A DNA stretch of 64,000 nucleotides, from contig OX424555.1 of assembly GCA_949152475.1 (NCBI GenBank), forward strand, positions 58,695,977-58,759,976, written 5' to 3'. The notes under the pieces were generated by a model. The model was not told the origin of the DNA. It saw nothing but the letters and a program-made list of their open reading frames with translations, and did no database searches. This stretch comes from Terebella lapidaria (Eukaryota > Annelida > Polychaeta > Terebellida > Terebellidae). Shown here piece by piece: positions 1 through 13,572 of the stretch. The translations under genes were made by a program, and so were the position numbers. Within the stretch, counting starts at the first letter, position 1. The number at the start of each line of letters is the position of its first letter.

Positions 1-120
1 CAGAACTAAGTCCACTTGACCGTAATCCCATAGAGTAGAGCAATACTTTCGAAGTGCATTCACTGTCGGAAATAAGTCGGAGAAACTTTAATGCAGAAAA
101 CGTGGCCGATCACAGCACGG

Positions 121-1674
121 CTAGGACGAAAACGTATCTGAGTCTGACGAGATACTGCGGGAGTCGTAGGCACTGCGCCGCTTGGGACGGTGAGCTCCAT
201 GGGACGACGAGGATGAGGACGAAGACGGCCGCATCTTGGGGATGTGGTAGCCACCGTGTCTCGACGTGCTCGGCCGTGATGACGTCGACAGTGACGGTGA
301 ACGTCCGCCCATGGCATGGCGCTGCATATTGTGGCAACAGTATGGCCTCCGCGAGTCGGAAACTGACCGGTTCAACACGGGCACAGCCCGGGAACCACCG
401 CTCTCTGAGGGGGCGTTGTTACCACCACCACTGTTCCCCAAGTTCGTGTATTCACCGGCTGCGCTGGCAGTCGCGCCGTTTACGATCACTGTAGCGGACC
501 TTGCCTGGTTCACGTGGTATGACTGAGCAGGTTCCGACGTGCTATGCTGCAGTACTCGTGCATGTTGGGATGGGGAGGTCTGCATCTGGACGCCACCTAG
601 TTCAGGTTCCACCCCATCTCGGACTTGGACGTGCGGTGGAGGGAGGGTCTCCTTCTGCTCCATGGGTGGGGCGTCGGACGAGTAGCCGGGGTAAGGGGGA
701 GGAGCTTCCGTGGGGTACTGTGGGGCAGACACCAGGAACTCTGGAAGACAAGAAAGAAATTTGCATGTACTCACGGTTGGTTGGTACCAACATTCACAAG
801 GTAGAAACCATTACTGAACTAGAGTAACACCATTTGAACCATATCATAGCTTACATGTGAGTTCAAGTAATCAACATATAATTTCTGTCTCATTTCATAC
901 ATGAATACAAATACGATACACCTTCCGATATACCCAATGTTTCAGTCAACTGGTGTGAACAAAGACATATGACGTACCTGGTAGGACGGTTCCATGCGGA
1001 CACACGGCGTAGTTGACGGGGTCTGTCGAGTCGCGGGAGTAGCCTGGGTAGGCTGGCAGCACCGGAGAACCAGCTACAGAGAATTAAGCGATAAATCCTC
1101 ATTATGGCATAAACAGAGTAATCCCCCCCCCCCTATATATAGAGTCTAGCATTGTAATGTGTTGTTATCGGACCTAAGATGTCACCTATAGGACAACGTT
1201 TAGCACTCACCTTGTGCCCGTTTCCGCCGCTTGTACGCATAGCAACATCGACAGAAGTAGCAGGCTATCACCATGGTTGCCGTCAGCAGAATGAAGCTAC
1301 CCACGGCCAGGCCAATCAGCAATGACAACCTGCGAGAAATACCATAAACTCGCCCTATAGACCACATACGTATCAGATGGGAATCTATGAGAATTATACA
1401 ATTAGATATTGTCAGAAATGTCAGAGTTTACAATTTCCCTGTTTATTAAGCAGGCGTTTCAGAGGTAGGAATTAAGGTCCTGAAGTTTCGACTCACTGCT
1501 GTGTCTGGTCGCCGTGGAGTTTCTCGAGGGTCTCCTCCTTGGGACAGCAGTACTTATGGTCGGCCGGCCCGCAGCAGTACTTGAGGTCCGGCGGCCCCCA
1601 CTTGGGACAGTAGAAGCCGTTGTTCCACTGGCCGTGTTCATCCCGGAACCCCGCACAGTACTCCGTCCCCGAGG
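121..1674 (-). CDS. Shisa-family transmembrane protein, 3' four exons (partial)
   Basis: Spliced minus-strand CDS with coding exons 1674-1497, 1329-1211, 1073-978 and 740-121; the stop is at 123-121. All junctions have AG/GT ends and the phases agree: after a split first codon the four exons give exactly 337 codons including the stop. Numbering from the first whole codon, residues 4-43 are a Shisa cysteine module (EYC, GQW, GFYCP, KYCCG, KYCC; cysteines 6, 22, 33, 34, 42, 43). Residues 60-82 are a membrane helix, followed by a Cys-rich, basic juxtamembrane stretch (CYFCRCCYAYKRRKR). A long Pro/Ser-rich cytoplasmic tail holds PPPY at 144-147, a WW-domain ligand. Shisa proteins are type I membrane adaptors that modulate trafficking of partner receptors. 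The TM-CC-YKRR-PPPY order is closest to shisa-4/5-like members, but the subtype is not settled. The upstream exon with the signal peptide is not found; it must end with one base of a codon. The 3' UTR runs off the window start. Confidence 0.88.
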
Positions 1675-2099
1675 CTGTAACGACAGGCAGAGATGCGACC
1701 GTTGTGAATTAGTGTGTGAACGTGTACAGTCATACGAGTGAACTCACGTAAATGGACAGCAAAAACAGATTGGACAAAAGCAAAAACTCTTTCATGTGTT
1801 CCCACTAATATACGTCATTGTTATATTCATATAAACGTGTATTATATCAGGTTTGAATTTGGAATACGCGATGTTGAACTGTTCCACACCTTCACTAATG
1901 CAACTAAATTTACATCCTGCCCTTTTTCTTGACCATGCAATACAAAAGCATCCGCTATATCAGCAAATAATCAACCGTTACCTAGGTAAAGGCAACAGTG
2001 TGTTTAACAATTTTATCTAGTCGTAATTAGTTTCAGGTGTACCGGGAACTACATTGTACATGTATACTGTAGCTGCCACCATTTCCCCATGGAGATAAT
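1675..2099. other. Intron of the Shisa-like gene, no feature seen
   Basis: This stretch starts immediately upstream of the splice acceptor (ttacag on the minus strand, 1680-1675) of the Shisa-module exon. It is AT-rich and has no coding signal that I can support. It should be the beginning of the intron leading back to the missing signal-peptide exon. Confidence 0.5.
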
Positions 2100-2513
2100 G
2101 TTTGCCCAGCAATTGTAAATCGTCACCTTCGCGGAAAACCTCAATCTTGCGGTGTAATCGGTGTCAGAGACCTCCATGATAACATGTAAAGTTAGCTGAT
2201 GGGTGCCCAGTGTACCAGTTTGTTATTACACCCCATAGGAGGGCAATAACGCGTGATATTGCCTCCCAGCATCAGGGCGTTTTCAACAGCTGTCTTCTTG
2301 TTTGTTCTCGATTAAGAATATAGTGTTTTAATAACCGTTTTCCCGTAGGGGGAGTCCTTATAACGTGCTCGGTAGCAGTTTATCTTCCCCTGATTGCACT
2401 AGCGAAAGATGAGTCCGAGAGCTTCTCTGGAGGGCAATATCAGCGTGTTATTGCCCCCAGTGTGGCGGGATAATGAAACAGGGGTTTGGTCAGCGTTTAT
2501 TTGCTGGGCAAAC
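2100..2513. repeat. Short inverted-repeat (MITE-like) element
   Basis: A perfect 13-base inverted repeat, GTTTGCCCAGCAA at 2100-2112 and TTGCTGGGCAAAC at 2501-2513, bounds about 414 bases. Inside are two further short hairpins built on the same word, GGCAATA..TATTGCC, near 2243-2270 and 2430-2460. There is no coding capacity. The structure fits a small non-autonomous foldback element, but I see no clear target-site duplication, so a chance inverted repeat is not excluded. Confidence 0.4.
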
Positions 2514-5500
2514 ACGGACGACTGGCCAGAGGTCCTTTCAAAGGAAACAGACCACTTGAAAGGAGGGATTTGATGAACCGCAACTGTGCAGCCGTATCAG
2601 ACAATGTAGTAACCAGAGGGTGATAACAGGACGGGTATCAACCGGTCTTTGATGTTCCTTTCAAGGTACTTAACTTGTCAAGTATGAGAGTCAACATCCA
2701 CCACGAGTCATCAACATAAATAATCAATCATTAGATTCTACATCCCAGGTTGAACATTCGTATGTTTTGCATTAGGTGTGGTCTGTGAGATGGTCAAGCC
2801 GCAGTACATGTACAGTTTGAGCAGAAGTCCTGATGTGCTGGGGATATAAGTTCTACATAATTCTAAATTCATCGTAGTACCGTCTCTAGGAGCCCTCACG
2901 TACAAATATGTCTACACCACATTTTACGTACAACTTATCAAAATGAAGTGTTAACGACAAACGCCAGCAAATATGAATACATATTATACACACATATATT
3001 ACACGTACAAGAGATTCAGGCTAGTACCACTTTTTTCGATGAGACTGTCTCGGCTTACCAGTGTGTCCAAATAAACTCTGGAGATTGTTATATCCCATTG
3101 CAGTATGTATACCTAGTCCATAACCCGGCACAAATCACATTTCAACGCACACAAAGGGTCAGTTTCGGCAAACACGTGTCCCTGGCTGCGTCCTCTGGTA
3201 AATGTATTTGCACAGAATCTACAATTGTTTGCTCTCTCCGGCCACGCGGCCCACGTAACTGTAGTATCCGCTAAATCTGAAAGTCAGGCATTGCAAACAA
3301 TCTGGTTCCAGTGGCTTCTTATATCACAATTTACGTCGAGCTACGACTGGCCTGGCAAGGAACATTGGGTCAACTGGTCATCTAATGCCACAGACTGTGA
3401 CAGACACCGCCACTGAAGATCCACGTCTAAACGGCAAAATCAGTCACGGCCGAGTCATTCGATTTCCAGGCGGTTTCGTTGCCTTTTCCTCATACTTTTT
3501 TCTAAGTTCTCAGAATATGAGCTGCCTGGATGGAACACGCATTCCGTTATATGACCAGGGTCGTTGCTTTGCCTCCGTTATCATTTTTCGATTTTTATGC
3601 GGAATCCCCGAGAGCCTAATGAGAAACTGTGTAACTTTATATAACACTGCGCCGGCGAGTTTCTTCTTGAATTGTTTTCCCTTGTTCTCGATATTCCACA
3701 GTCGGGCGACTTTTTCACAATCAAAATAGTGTTCTTGGAAGATGAATCGCCCAGAATTAATTACGACAAGTGGTCCTCGGTACAAAGGAACACTCTATAG
3801 CTAGAGAACAGAAAGATATCGAGAAATTGTGTTACTTCACAGAACGTTCGAGGCTGCCCTTTGGATAACTTGGTCCGGTATATACGTAGTACGCTGGGGT
3901 GTGTACAAAGGAACTGGAGTAGAAAATCCAGACTTTTACTCCGGTGGTGCCACTCACGCAATCACAGCAATTAACTTGGACAATGCACGTGCTCTGGCGT
4001 TTACTTTACACCGAACACGTCCTGGCTGTTGCAAAAAGACATGCCGTCCAGGTCATCACTTGATCCCCAGTGAACCCTGGATTTTGTTCTTATTTCCCAG
4101 CATTGTTACCATGGCAAAATCCAGAGACACCATGCGGAGGTCAAAATATCAGGCTGTCAATTAGTCGTTTCCACTTGGGGGAAGCTCGTCGATCGGGCAC
4201 TCTTGTTTCAAACAATGGGCACCTCAATCGGTTATTAGCCAAATCTTGCAGGATAGAAAGTGTCCAGTTATCCGACCTAGGTCATTTGACGGTCAATGCT
4301 TGGCTTAATTGTATTCCTTTTTCACTTTGCCATACTTCACGGCGGATTCATATGTTCTATTAAAGTGAACGTTTTCGTGGCAAGCCAGAATATATCAGTT
4401 TCCATAAGCAAGAACCGGTAAATAAACAGGTCAAGAACAATCGCCAGGAACAAGAAAATAATCGCTCGCCAAACTCCAGTCCTTGGGAGTAGCGGGTAAT
4501 TTGTTTTCGTGTGGATTTCATCCGACTCGTGCGAGAGATCCACATGTATGGTCAGTTTTATCTTTCCTGACCCGTGTCTTTGCAGAAAGCTACGTCCAAC
4601 CCCAACATAAACAAACACCGATCGAACATTAGTAACTGATAGACCGGACAAGAGTATACCACGTGCAGAATTCAGAATCAAACCACTCAAGAGGTACTAT
4701 TTTTTAGGCGAGGTGGGGGGGGGGGGAGGGGGCGTCTAAGGGACTACTTTTCTTTGCGGAGAGATCACTTGCGTTAACCTCGGGATGCCATCACTGACTT
4801 TCGTGTTAGGTTATCTAGACATATCGATAGTGGATCTCGCCACGGAGCAACAATATCCAGGTGTGGCAGCCGAGGTATGGTCCAAAGCTGGCATGGAAAT
4901 AGCCAATTGATCTCTAGGGATTGATACATGTAGATATTCCGAAGGAACCAAGTACCATCAAAAAGTATTCTACATGTATGTGCATGGGAAGACTGAGTAA
5001 TGGCCAGCTGGATGTATACTCAATTGCAATGCTTTGACTACATGTGTACACCTGGTTACTAACAAATGAACTGGGGGTGTACTTTAGGTCGAACTAAACA
5101 ATTAGATTGCAACAGCTATAGCAGACAACCCATAGGCTCAAACTTCAGTCTACTTCTATGTATGGATCAAGATCAAACACATATTATAGGGTTGAAAAAT
5201 TTACAAGCCCCATGCAGACGAAACTGAAATACAACAGTAACAACAAACAATAAGTTACAACAGTTTGCAAGTGCACCAAGTTGTCTACTTTATACAGCTG
5301 ACGAGAAACGATGAAGATTTTTCCTTCCCCAGATGATCTCAAACGTTGTGACTCACAGGATGTGGACTGTGGACACAATACGGGATCAATTTCTTTGCTG
5401 GCGAGTGACTTCTGATTGCAACAAGCAGACCCCTTCCTGTAGCAAAACAGATTCCTCATGCATGCATTGGAATCAGACCAGGCAGTGGATTTGGTGTCGT

Positions 5501-5817
5501 TTCCGGAGTTGCGTTGAGAGATGTTTAATAGAACCAGCGCTAATCGGAAGTTGGACAAGGCATGGTCCGGAAGTGGTTATAGAATTTCTCTCACGAGCTG
5601 ATGATTTGTCGGTCCACGCGCATTCAATTAGCCATAATGAGAAACATTAGAAATATTGTTTTTCCTTGGTGCATCAAAACAAAAATCGTGCGCATACGTG
5701 TCTAAAGAATGGCCTGTCCATTGTCTTTCCTACTACATGTACATGTAATGTTCTACATGTTTTAATCTGCAAGTGACTCTCTCCGTGCCAAGCGCTTGCA
5801 CATGCACATGTACTTGT
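2514..5817. other. Non-coding, apparently single-copy DNA
   Basis: I see no gene here. Short open frames on both strands (for example around 3385-3785 and 4337-4690) overlap each other and match no family I recognise. A poly-G run lies near 4715-4735. Several TACATG-type palindromes occur at 4925-5050 and 5735-5820. If the Shisa intron is long, all of this is intronic. Confidence 0.4.
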
Positions 5818-8800
5818 AGGATGATAGATTCCAGCTAAGAATTTTTCACGACAACCAGAAACATTTTCAATGAGAAAATTTGTAACTGATTTGCGCTATT
5901 CACGAAATCCAGCCCTCGCTCTACTTGACAATAATCATTCGCCCATAAACTCTGAACGAACAATAGACAGAAATGGCCCCAAAAATGAATCCCGACGATA
6001 AATAACATAGTGACTTCAAAGGAGAAGTCAATCATTATCATTGATGGATAACTTCCTAGAGCCTCTTCCGTCTTCAGGCCCCGTTACAGAACATGACCAA
6101 TGACCGAGGTGTCACCCCTCCCTCCCAATCAGGGACGTGAATGGATGTCCCGAGGGTGCAACCCTCTACCCCACCCATGTCCAATAGCCCCAGGGGTATT
6201 TTTTTTCCCTGGTTAGCCTACCACTCTAGATGTAATCCCCTCTCCCACCCCTAACAGAATTATGTGGCCCCAGAGTTACGCTTGTCTAGTGCGGGCAATG
6301 GGCTAGAGTCAATGGCAACTGAGGGTTGGGGGTACATCAATGGCCCAAGGGGCAAGTCTAGAACTGCTGTGGTCTGGACATTATTCCTCTGCACAGAGGA
6401 ATCAAAATTGCGAGCAGTAAAGAATCATATGCTTGGCCGAAGGCAAGCCTGTCTTTCACTTACATGTACATGTACACGCTGTATGGACATGATTCCCTAT
6501 CCTTGTCACACTAGAATATTGTGAGGTTAGCTTGCTGTTGGTGACGAAAACAAACTGGTGGAAGTAGAATAATAGAATGATTAATCGAACAGAAGTAAAT
6601 GGGTATCATGTACAACTTGGATACTGGTATATATATCATTCACGAACCTGGACAAAATGATAAGCAAAATGTATTTTTGTAACGGATACTGTATCTGCAT
6701 GATTATATTACATGCATATACATGTATATGTATATGCAAAGTATGTGATATCACGTACATTTTCATGTGATTTCCTCTGGGCTGTATCATGTATGTATCA
6801 AAATAATAGTTTCTGTAGAAATACCGTCTCTATATAGTGCTGGTCCACAAGTAGGTCACAATGCACGCTGTGTATTTGCTATAAGCAACCTGGCAACGAT
6901 TCCCATGAAATATTGAGAAGCTCACAAAACGTGTGCAGTTATCTAATACTAGTCATGTATTAATGGCCCAACAAAGGTCAGTGGACGTGTATCCGTGGGT
7001 CGCCAACGGCGAGCATTCGGTTGCCGACAGAAGGTATAGATACATTATTCATAGGCTGGTCGTGTACATGTATAACTCTCACATATATACTTGAAGGGTT
7101 GTATTGAATTGTGTTACACATGAAATTTTATAACAACATCTTATCGATTGAAGTCAGCCATCTTCTGCTCATTCAAATGTCCGAAAATATATAAGTATCT
7201 AGCAAATGACAATACATCTAAACCAATAGTTGACTTCGTACTACAAGTACATAATCATGGACCATACCGAACCATGCAACATTTCCTCGCGAAACTTATT
7301 TATGTCGTCTTGTCTTAGGCTCCCTATTATTCCCAATTGTGCTTTTCAATATATCGGAACCACGTATTATGTACATGATTTCCCGCACTTGGCGCCTTAT
7401 CTTGGGACTTTGACCACCCGAGGGGCGTTTTACGTCAATTCAATCAACTCTGGATCCCAGTTAATGAAACTACGACATATATTGCACATGGTTTGTCTCA
7501 TGTTTGACACCAAGACTTTGAGCAATGTATGAGTTGTATTTCGCATCCTCGCAGATTGATAAGGATTTGTCTTATAAGGAACGACCATAAAATTGCAAAG
7601 TATGTATTATCACCGCATCTAGACTACCATTATATGTCATCTACTACTATATTCATTCGAAATCCAACGATTAACAACAAAGCCATGGAATGTTATCTCA
7701 AGTACACCGTCACGTCTCTCTCTCTGATAACAATTAAACCACGTCAATGTATGTGTTCAATTTATTAACAACAACAAGTCAAATGTAAAATCCTTGCAAT
7801 AGCGACTATCAAAGACAGAAGAGCAATTCCCCGCATTCCACACCATCTCAAATCTCACTGTGGCATTGTTATTATTGAGAGTGTGACATGTTTGCACATT
7901 TCTGTCACATGACTCACGACCCATTCCCATAATCCCATCTCCAGAGGCAGAGTAAATAATCACGAGAGACTACTCATCGCGTTAATGCAATTGGTTTGAC
8001 TGACAATGACACCAACCTTGATGAAGAGGCTTGCATTCTTTTTGCACTATTAGGGTGCAACTATATATGTTGAGACCCATTCACATAAGCTATTGCTTGT
8101 TTGGGAATCATTGAATAAAGTTTATACAAAAAAAAACTATATCTACACGTACAGAGCAAAGTGAATAAATTCACGTGATAAGCACTTCATTCCCAATGAC
8201 AACGGAGGGTATGAATGTACTATTGACAATGTATTTTATATACATGCACAAAATTAGTCGTTTCCTGGTCACAAAGAGGATATTTCTTTTGTGATACATT
8301 TAAACGGGTCGAGAGCGCAAAACTGCACATGTTCAGAATTGGCTTCTTAGCATAGCAAGAAACAATACGCTTTTGTGACCACACCAGTAGATAGTATTGA
8401 TGTGCATGTGCTACAAAATGCTCACATTCAAAGAGAATTTGCAGGTACGACCAAGCCATTGGCAGCATGAAGCACACTGTAGCGTCGTCGATCAGTCGAT
8501 ATACATTACCGAGTACATACTGTTGCTCAGACTTGCTTGGTAGTGCAAACATGGGTCAATAATGTATGTTCGAGGGTGTTGGCGGGTGCTTGGAAAACCT
8601 GTCAGTAATTGATTCGCTAATGTGATAAGGTGTCATTTCTTTTATGCACCCAAGTACACTATGCTAGTGATTGTAGATTGTTTGCTTGAACCCAGCTATT
8701 TGACAGCGACAATATAGTGTAGATTTCAAGCTCTACTACTCACGTAGAAATATAGGCACAAACAAATGTGCGTATATTTCTATGGCTACTCCCATCCCAT

Positions 8801-9890
8801 AATTTGATGATGGGGGAAAATGTTCAGGGAAATGTATATATATCTTACTGGTGCACAGCCATAAAGAATTTTATATTTAGTTAGGTATACGTGGTTTTAT
8901 ATTATTATTACACAATACACATACACTGAGGATCGGCGTCATTCAAATATGAAATGTCGATATTCTGAATTTTTGTTGTATTCAACACACTTCAAAAAGA
9001 CATAAACACATTTTGTGTCAACATATGTACATACAATAACAGTATGTTCACTGTCCTCTGTTGGGTCAAAATGATAGAAATACAACCGCGAAATTACATC
9101 GATCAGGTTCATTCTTCTTTGGGTCCAGAAGGACATTGAACATGGTAAATAATGCAAAACATATCCCGAAGTGCACTGACACCGCACAAAATCTACTCGT
9201 ACGGCAAACCACTCTGATCACATAAATAAATCAAGTGTAGTTCATAACCAGAAAACTTCAAGAGTAGGAACTGTGCAGAGAATGGTATGGATCACGTTTA
9301 TAATCACGTCCAAACATATTTGGCAAAAAGGAAAGCCAAGTGCACTGACACAACTGAGTATCAATATTATTAATAAAAATGTTTGATCATTATCTTCATG
9401 AATATTTTACTCATACTGTAATGAATTTTGCTCAAGCAAAATGAATGGATCTGTCAGTAATCGTTCCATGCATATTAATGAATGCCACTCACTTCTATCG
9501 CACCATACAGTAGTGTATAATCAATACCAGGGGTTCAAATGCTTAACAAGAATCGTGGCACATGTTTCGATCTGGCATCATATGGAAGTCAATTGGCCAC
9601 TCAATCATCAACGTACTACTCGTCAATGCTACAAAGTCATAATTCATGCTTCGTCCAAGAGAAATCACGACCCATTGAAGATGCAATTGAGCAACTAATC
9701 AACCGCTCTCAATGGTCATCCTGAACAACACAACTGTCAAATAAGGGTCTGTTCAGAGGAAGTGGATCAGGCAATAATATTGTCACATGCCTGATTAACA
9801 GCCAATAGGTTTTTGATTGAGTTTGGGGATTTTTCTGCTAAATGTAGTACCTAACCATTAATTACTCCAATATTCAAGTGATTATATATC
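5818..9890. repeat. Tandem array 1, copy 1 (about 4 kb non-coding unit)
   Basis: First of about four diverged tandem copies. Shared blocks include TGACCGAGGTGTCACCCC at 6101; a block around 6904-7022 starting CATGAAATATTGAG and ending GCGAGCATTCGG; GAGAGTGTGACATGTTTGCA at 7877; and ACAAAGAGGATAT near 8270. The same blocks recur in the same order in the next copies. No reading frame is conserved between copies, so the unit looks non-coding. Edges are approximate. Confidence 0.75.
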
Positions 9891-12800
9891 TCAAGGGCGA
9901 TAGCACTATAGTATGAACTTTATGACAACCAAAAGCATATTCATTAAGATCATATGTAACTGATTTGTATTATTTATGGAATCGAGCCTTCAATCTTTTC
10001 ATCAATAATCGTTAGCCCATAAATTCCAGACGAACAATAGGCAGAACCGGATGTAAATGGATTTCCATCAATAAATAAAAATAAAATTATAAAGTGACTT
10101 CTAATGGGAAGTCAATCATTATCATTGATTGACCGAGGTGTCACCCCTGCCTCTCAATCAGGGACGTGAAGGTTGTCCCGAGGGTGCAACCCTCTACTTC
10201 ACCCATGTCCGATTGCCCCAGGGGGTATCTTCTCCCTTGGTTAGCCTACCACTCTAGATGTAATCCCCTCTCCCACCCCAAACAGAATGAGGTGCCCCGG
10301 GGTTACGCTTGTCTGGAGCGGGCAATGGGCAAGAGAAATGGCAACTGAGGGTTGGTGGTACATCAATGGCCCAAGGGGATGAGTCTGGGATTCCTGTGGT
10401 CTGGACATTATTTCGCATCACAGAGGTAACAGAATTGGGAGCTGTGAAGAATCATATGCTTGACCAATGGCAAGTCTGTCTATCCTTTACGTATGCACGC
10501 TGTATGGACATGATTCCCTATCCAGTTCATACTACAATATTGTCAGCTTATAGTTTGCTGTTGGTGACGATAACAAACTGGTGGATGTAAAAGAATAGCA
10601 TGATTTATCGAACAGACGAAATAAATGGGTATCATAAAGAACTAGGATACTGGTATATATCACTCGTGAACCTTGACAAAATGATAAGCAAAATATATTT
10701 TGTCATGGACACTGTATCTGCGTGATTATATTACATGCATACGTGTATGTGAAGTATGTGACATCACGTACATTTTCATGTGATTTCCCCTGGGTTGTTG
10801 TATGCATTGTATCAAAATAATATTTTCTGTAGAAATACTGTCTCCATATAGCACTGGTCCACATGTAGGTCACAACGTACGCTGTGTCTTTGCCATGAGC
10901 AACCTGACAACGATGCCCATGAAATATTGAGGAGTTTACGAAACGTGAACAGTTATCTAATACTGGTCATGTATTAATGGCCCACCAAAGGTCAGTGGAA
11001 GTGTGTCCGTGGATCGCCAACAGCGAGCATTCGGAGGCCGACAGAGAGAATAGGTACATTAATGAGAGACTGGACATGTACGTGTACAACCTCTCACATA
11101 CATTGTGTACTTGAAGCTGTCATGTGTATTGTTGTATCACACGTGAAATTTTATTACAGCAAAACTGGATTATGTAATCTTTTAAAAGACTGTCTATTAT
11201 TCCTAATTGTGCTGTCCAATACACCAGTATCCCATATTTGTACAATACTGCCCTAGTCTGGCGCCATAATTTGTGACTATTTCCACCTAAGAAGCGCTTT
11301 ACTTCAATTTAATCTACTCTAGACCGCAAGTAAGGAGATTGCAACATAGATTGGCTTGTCTCGTGTTTCGTACCAAGATTAAGAGCAAGGTATAAGTTTT
11401 ATTTGGCGTCCTCTGGAAAAATGATAAGACCTTGATAGATAACCACGGAATTGCAGAAGATTCACTGTAGCCGCAACTAGATATTTCCCTACGAAATGCA
11501 ATGATTTATACTAAAGCCATATGCAATGTTATCTCAAGTAGATCATCACGCCTCTCTTTGTTAACAATGAAACCTCTTCAATAAATGTGTTCTATTTATT
11601 AACAACAACAAGTCCAATCTAGAATCCTTGCATTTCAGTGGCTATCCACGACATAAAAGCAATTCCCCGCATTCTACACCATTTCAAATCTCACTGTGAC
11701 TTTGTTATTATTGAGAGTGTGACATGTTTGCACATCTCTGTCACATGACTCACGACCATTACCCATAATCCCATCTCCAGAGGCAGAGTAAATAATCATG
11801 AGAGAGTTCTCATCGCGTTAATGCAATTGGTCTGACTAACATTGACACCAACCTTGATGAAGAGGCTTGCATTCTTTCTGCACTATTATCTTTTTCAATT
11901 ATAAGGTGTAACTTACTGGCGGGAAATTATATTTCCATTATATATCTACACGGAGGGAAGTGGAATAAATTCACGCTATGTGTATTTGATTCACAATGAC
12001 AACGAAGGGTATGAATCTACTATGAACAATGCATTTTATATACATGCAGGAAATGAATCGTTTCCTCGTCACAAAGAGGATATGTCTTTTGTGATACATT
12101 TAAATGGGTCGAGAGCGCAAAACTGCACATGTTGATAATTTACGTTTTATTCAAACATGTAGCAAGAAACGATACGCTTTTGTGACCACACCAGTGGATA
12201 GTATTGATGCACATGTGCTTGGAAAAAATGTTAGCATTCAAAGAGAATTTGCAGGTGGGACCAAGCCATTGGCAGCATGAAGCACAACGAGTACATACAG
12301 TTTCTCAAACTTGCTTGGTAAGTCCACACACGGGTCAATATATATGTTGATAGGCGTTGGCGGGTGTTTGCAAGACCTATCTGGAATTGTTTCGCTAATG
12401 TGCTAAGGTGTCATTTTTGTATGCAGGGTGAACCAAATACACTATGCTAGTGTTTGCAGATTGTTTGCTTGAACCCAGCTATATGACGGCGACAATATAG
12501 TGTAGAGTTCAAGCTGTGCTACTCCCATCCATACCACAATTTGATAATGGGGGAAAGTGTTCAATGAAATGAAATCTTATTGGTACACATCCATAACAAA
12601 TTTTATATTTACTTAGCTATATGTGAATATATATTATTACACTATTACACAACACACATGCACTAATCAGTGGTGTCATTGAAATATCAAATGTAGATAT
12701 TCTGCATTTTTGTTGTATTTGACACATTTCAAAATGACTTCAACATATTCTGTGTCAATATATGTACATGCAATAACGGTTTGTTCAGTATCCTCTGCTG

Positions 12801-13572
12801 GACCACGTTAATACAAATATAACCACTCAGTGACACCGATTAGGTTCCTATTTTATTCATTCGTCTTTGCATCCAGAAATACAATAACCATGTCAAATAA
12901 CACAGAACATATCCCCGAAGTGACTCCGCAGTAAATCTGCCCATGGGGCAATCCTCCCTGATCACACAAGTAAATCAAGTGTAATCTGGAACCAGAAAAC
13001 CACGTAAGAAATGTTAGTAAGTATTGCGCAGAAAGTGGGGAATCGATCACGTCCGAATACATTCAGCAAACCGAGAGTTTTCATGCATACTTAACTTATA
13101 CTGAAAAGATTTTCACACAAGTTAGAGTGAGTGGATCGGTTAGCAATCATTCCATCTCACCACGTTTTATTAGTGTCAAGTCATTGCTGGGAGGTTTAAA
13201 TGGTTGGCGAGAATCGTGGCACATGCTTCGATATCGCTTATGCGGGAGTCAATGGGCAACACTCAATCATGGACGTATAACTCGTCCGCTACAAATCAGT
13301 CATAATTCCCGTTCCATGCAAGAGAAATCACGGGCAATTGAAGTTGCCTTCCAGGAACTAATCAACATCTCTGAATGGTACTCCTCAGCATGTCATCTGT
13401 AAAGTGAGGGTCTGTTTATGTCCAGAGGGTCCGGCATAACGGTTTCAATAATCTGATGGAATGCACATGCCTGATTAATAGGCAGCATCATTTTGATTGA
13501 ACTTTGATCCTTCCCTACTGAGAGTTGTGCCTTGCTATTAGTTACTCTAATATTCAAATGACTATTTGACAA
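9891..13572. repeat. Tandem array 1, copy 2
   Basis: The same blocks recur at 10130, 10918-11037, 11713 and about 12069, which is 3.8-4.0 kb downstream of their copy 1 positions. Copies 1 and 2 are the most alike of the four by eye, with long stretches of high identity. Frames open in one copy are broken by indels in the other. Confidence 0.75.
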
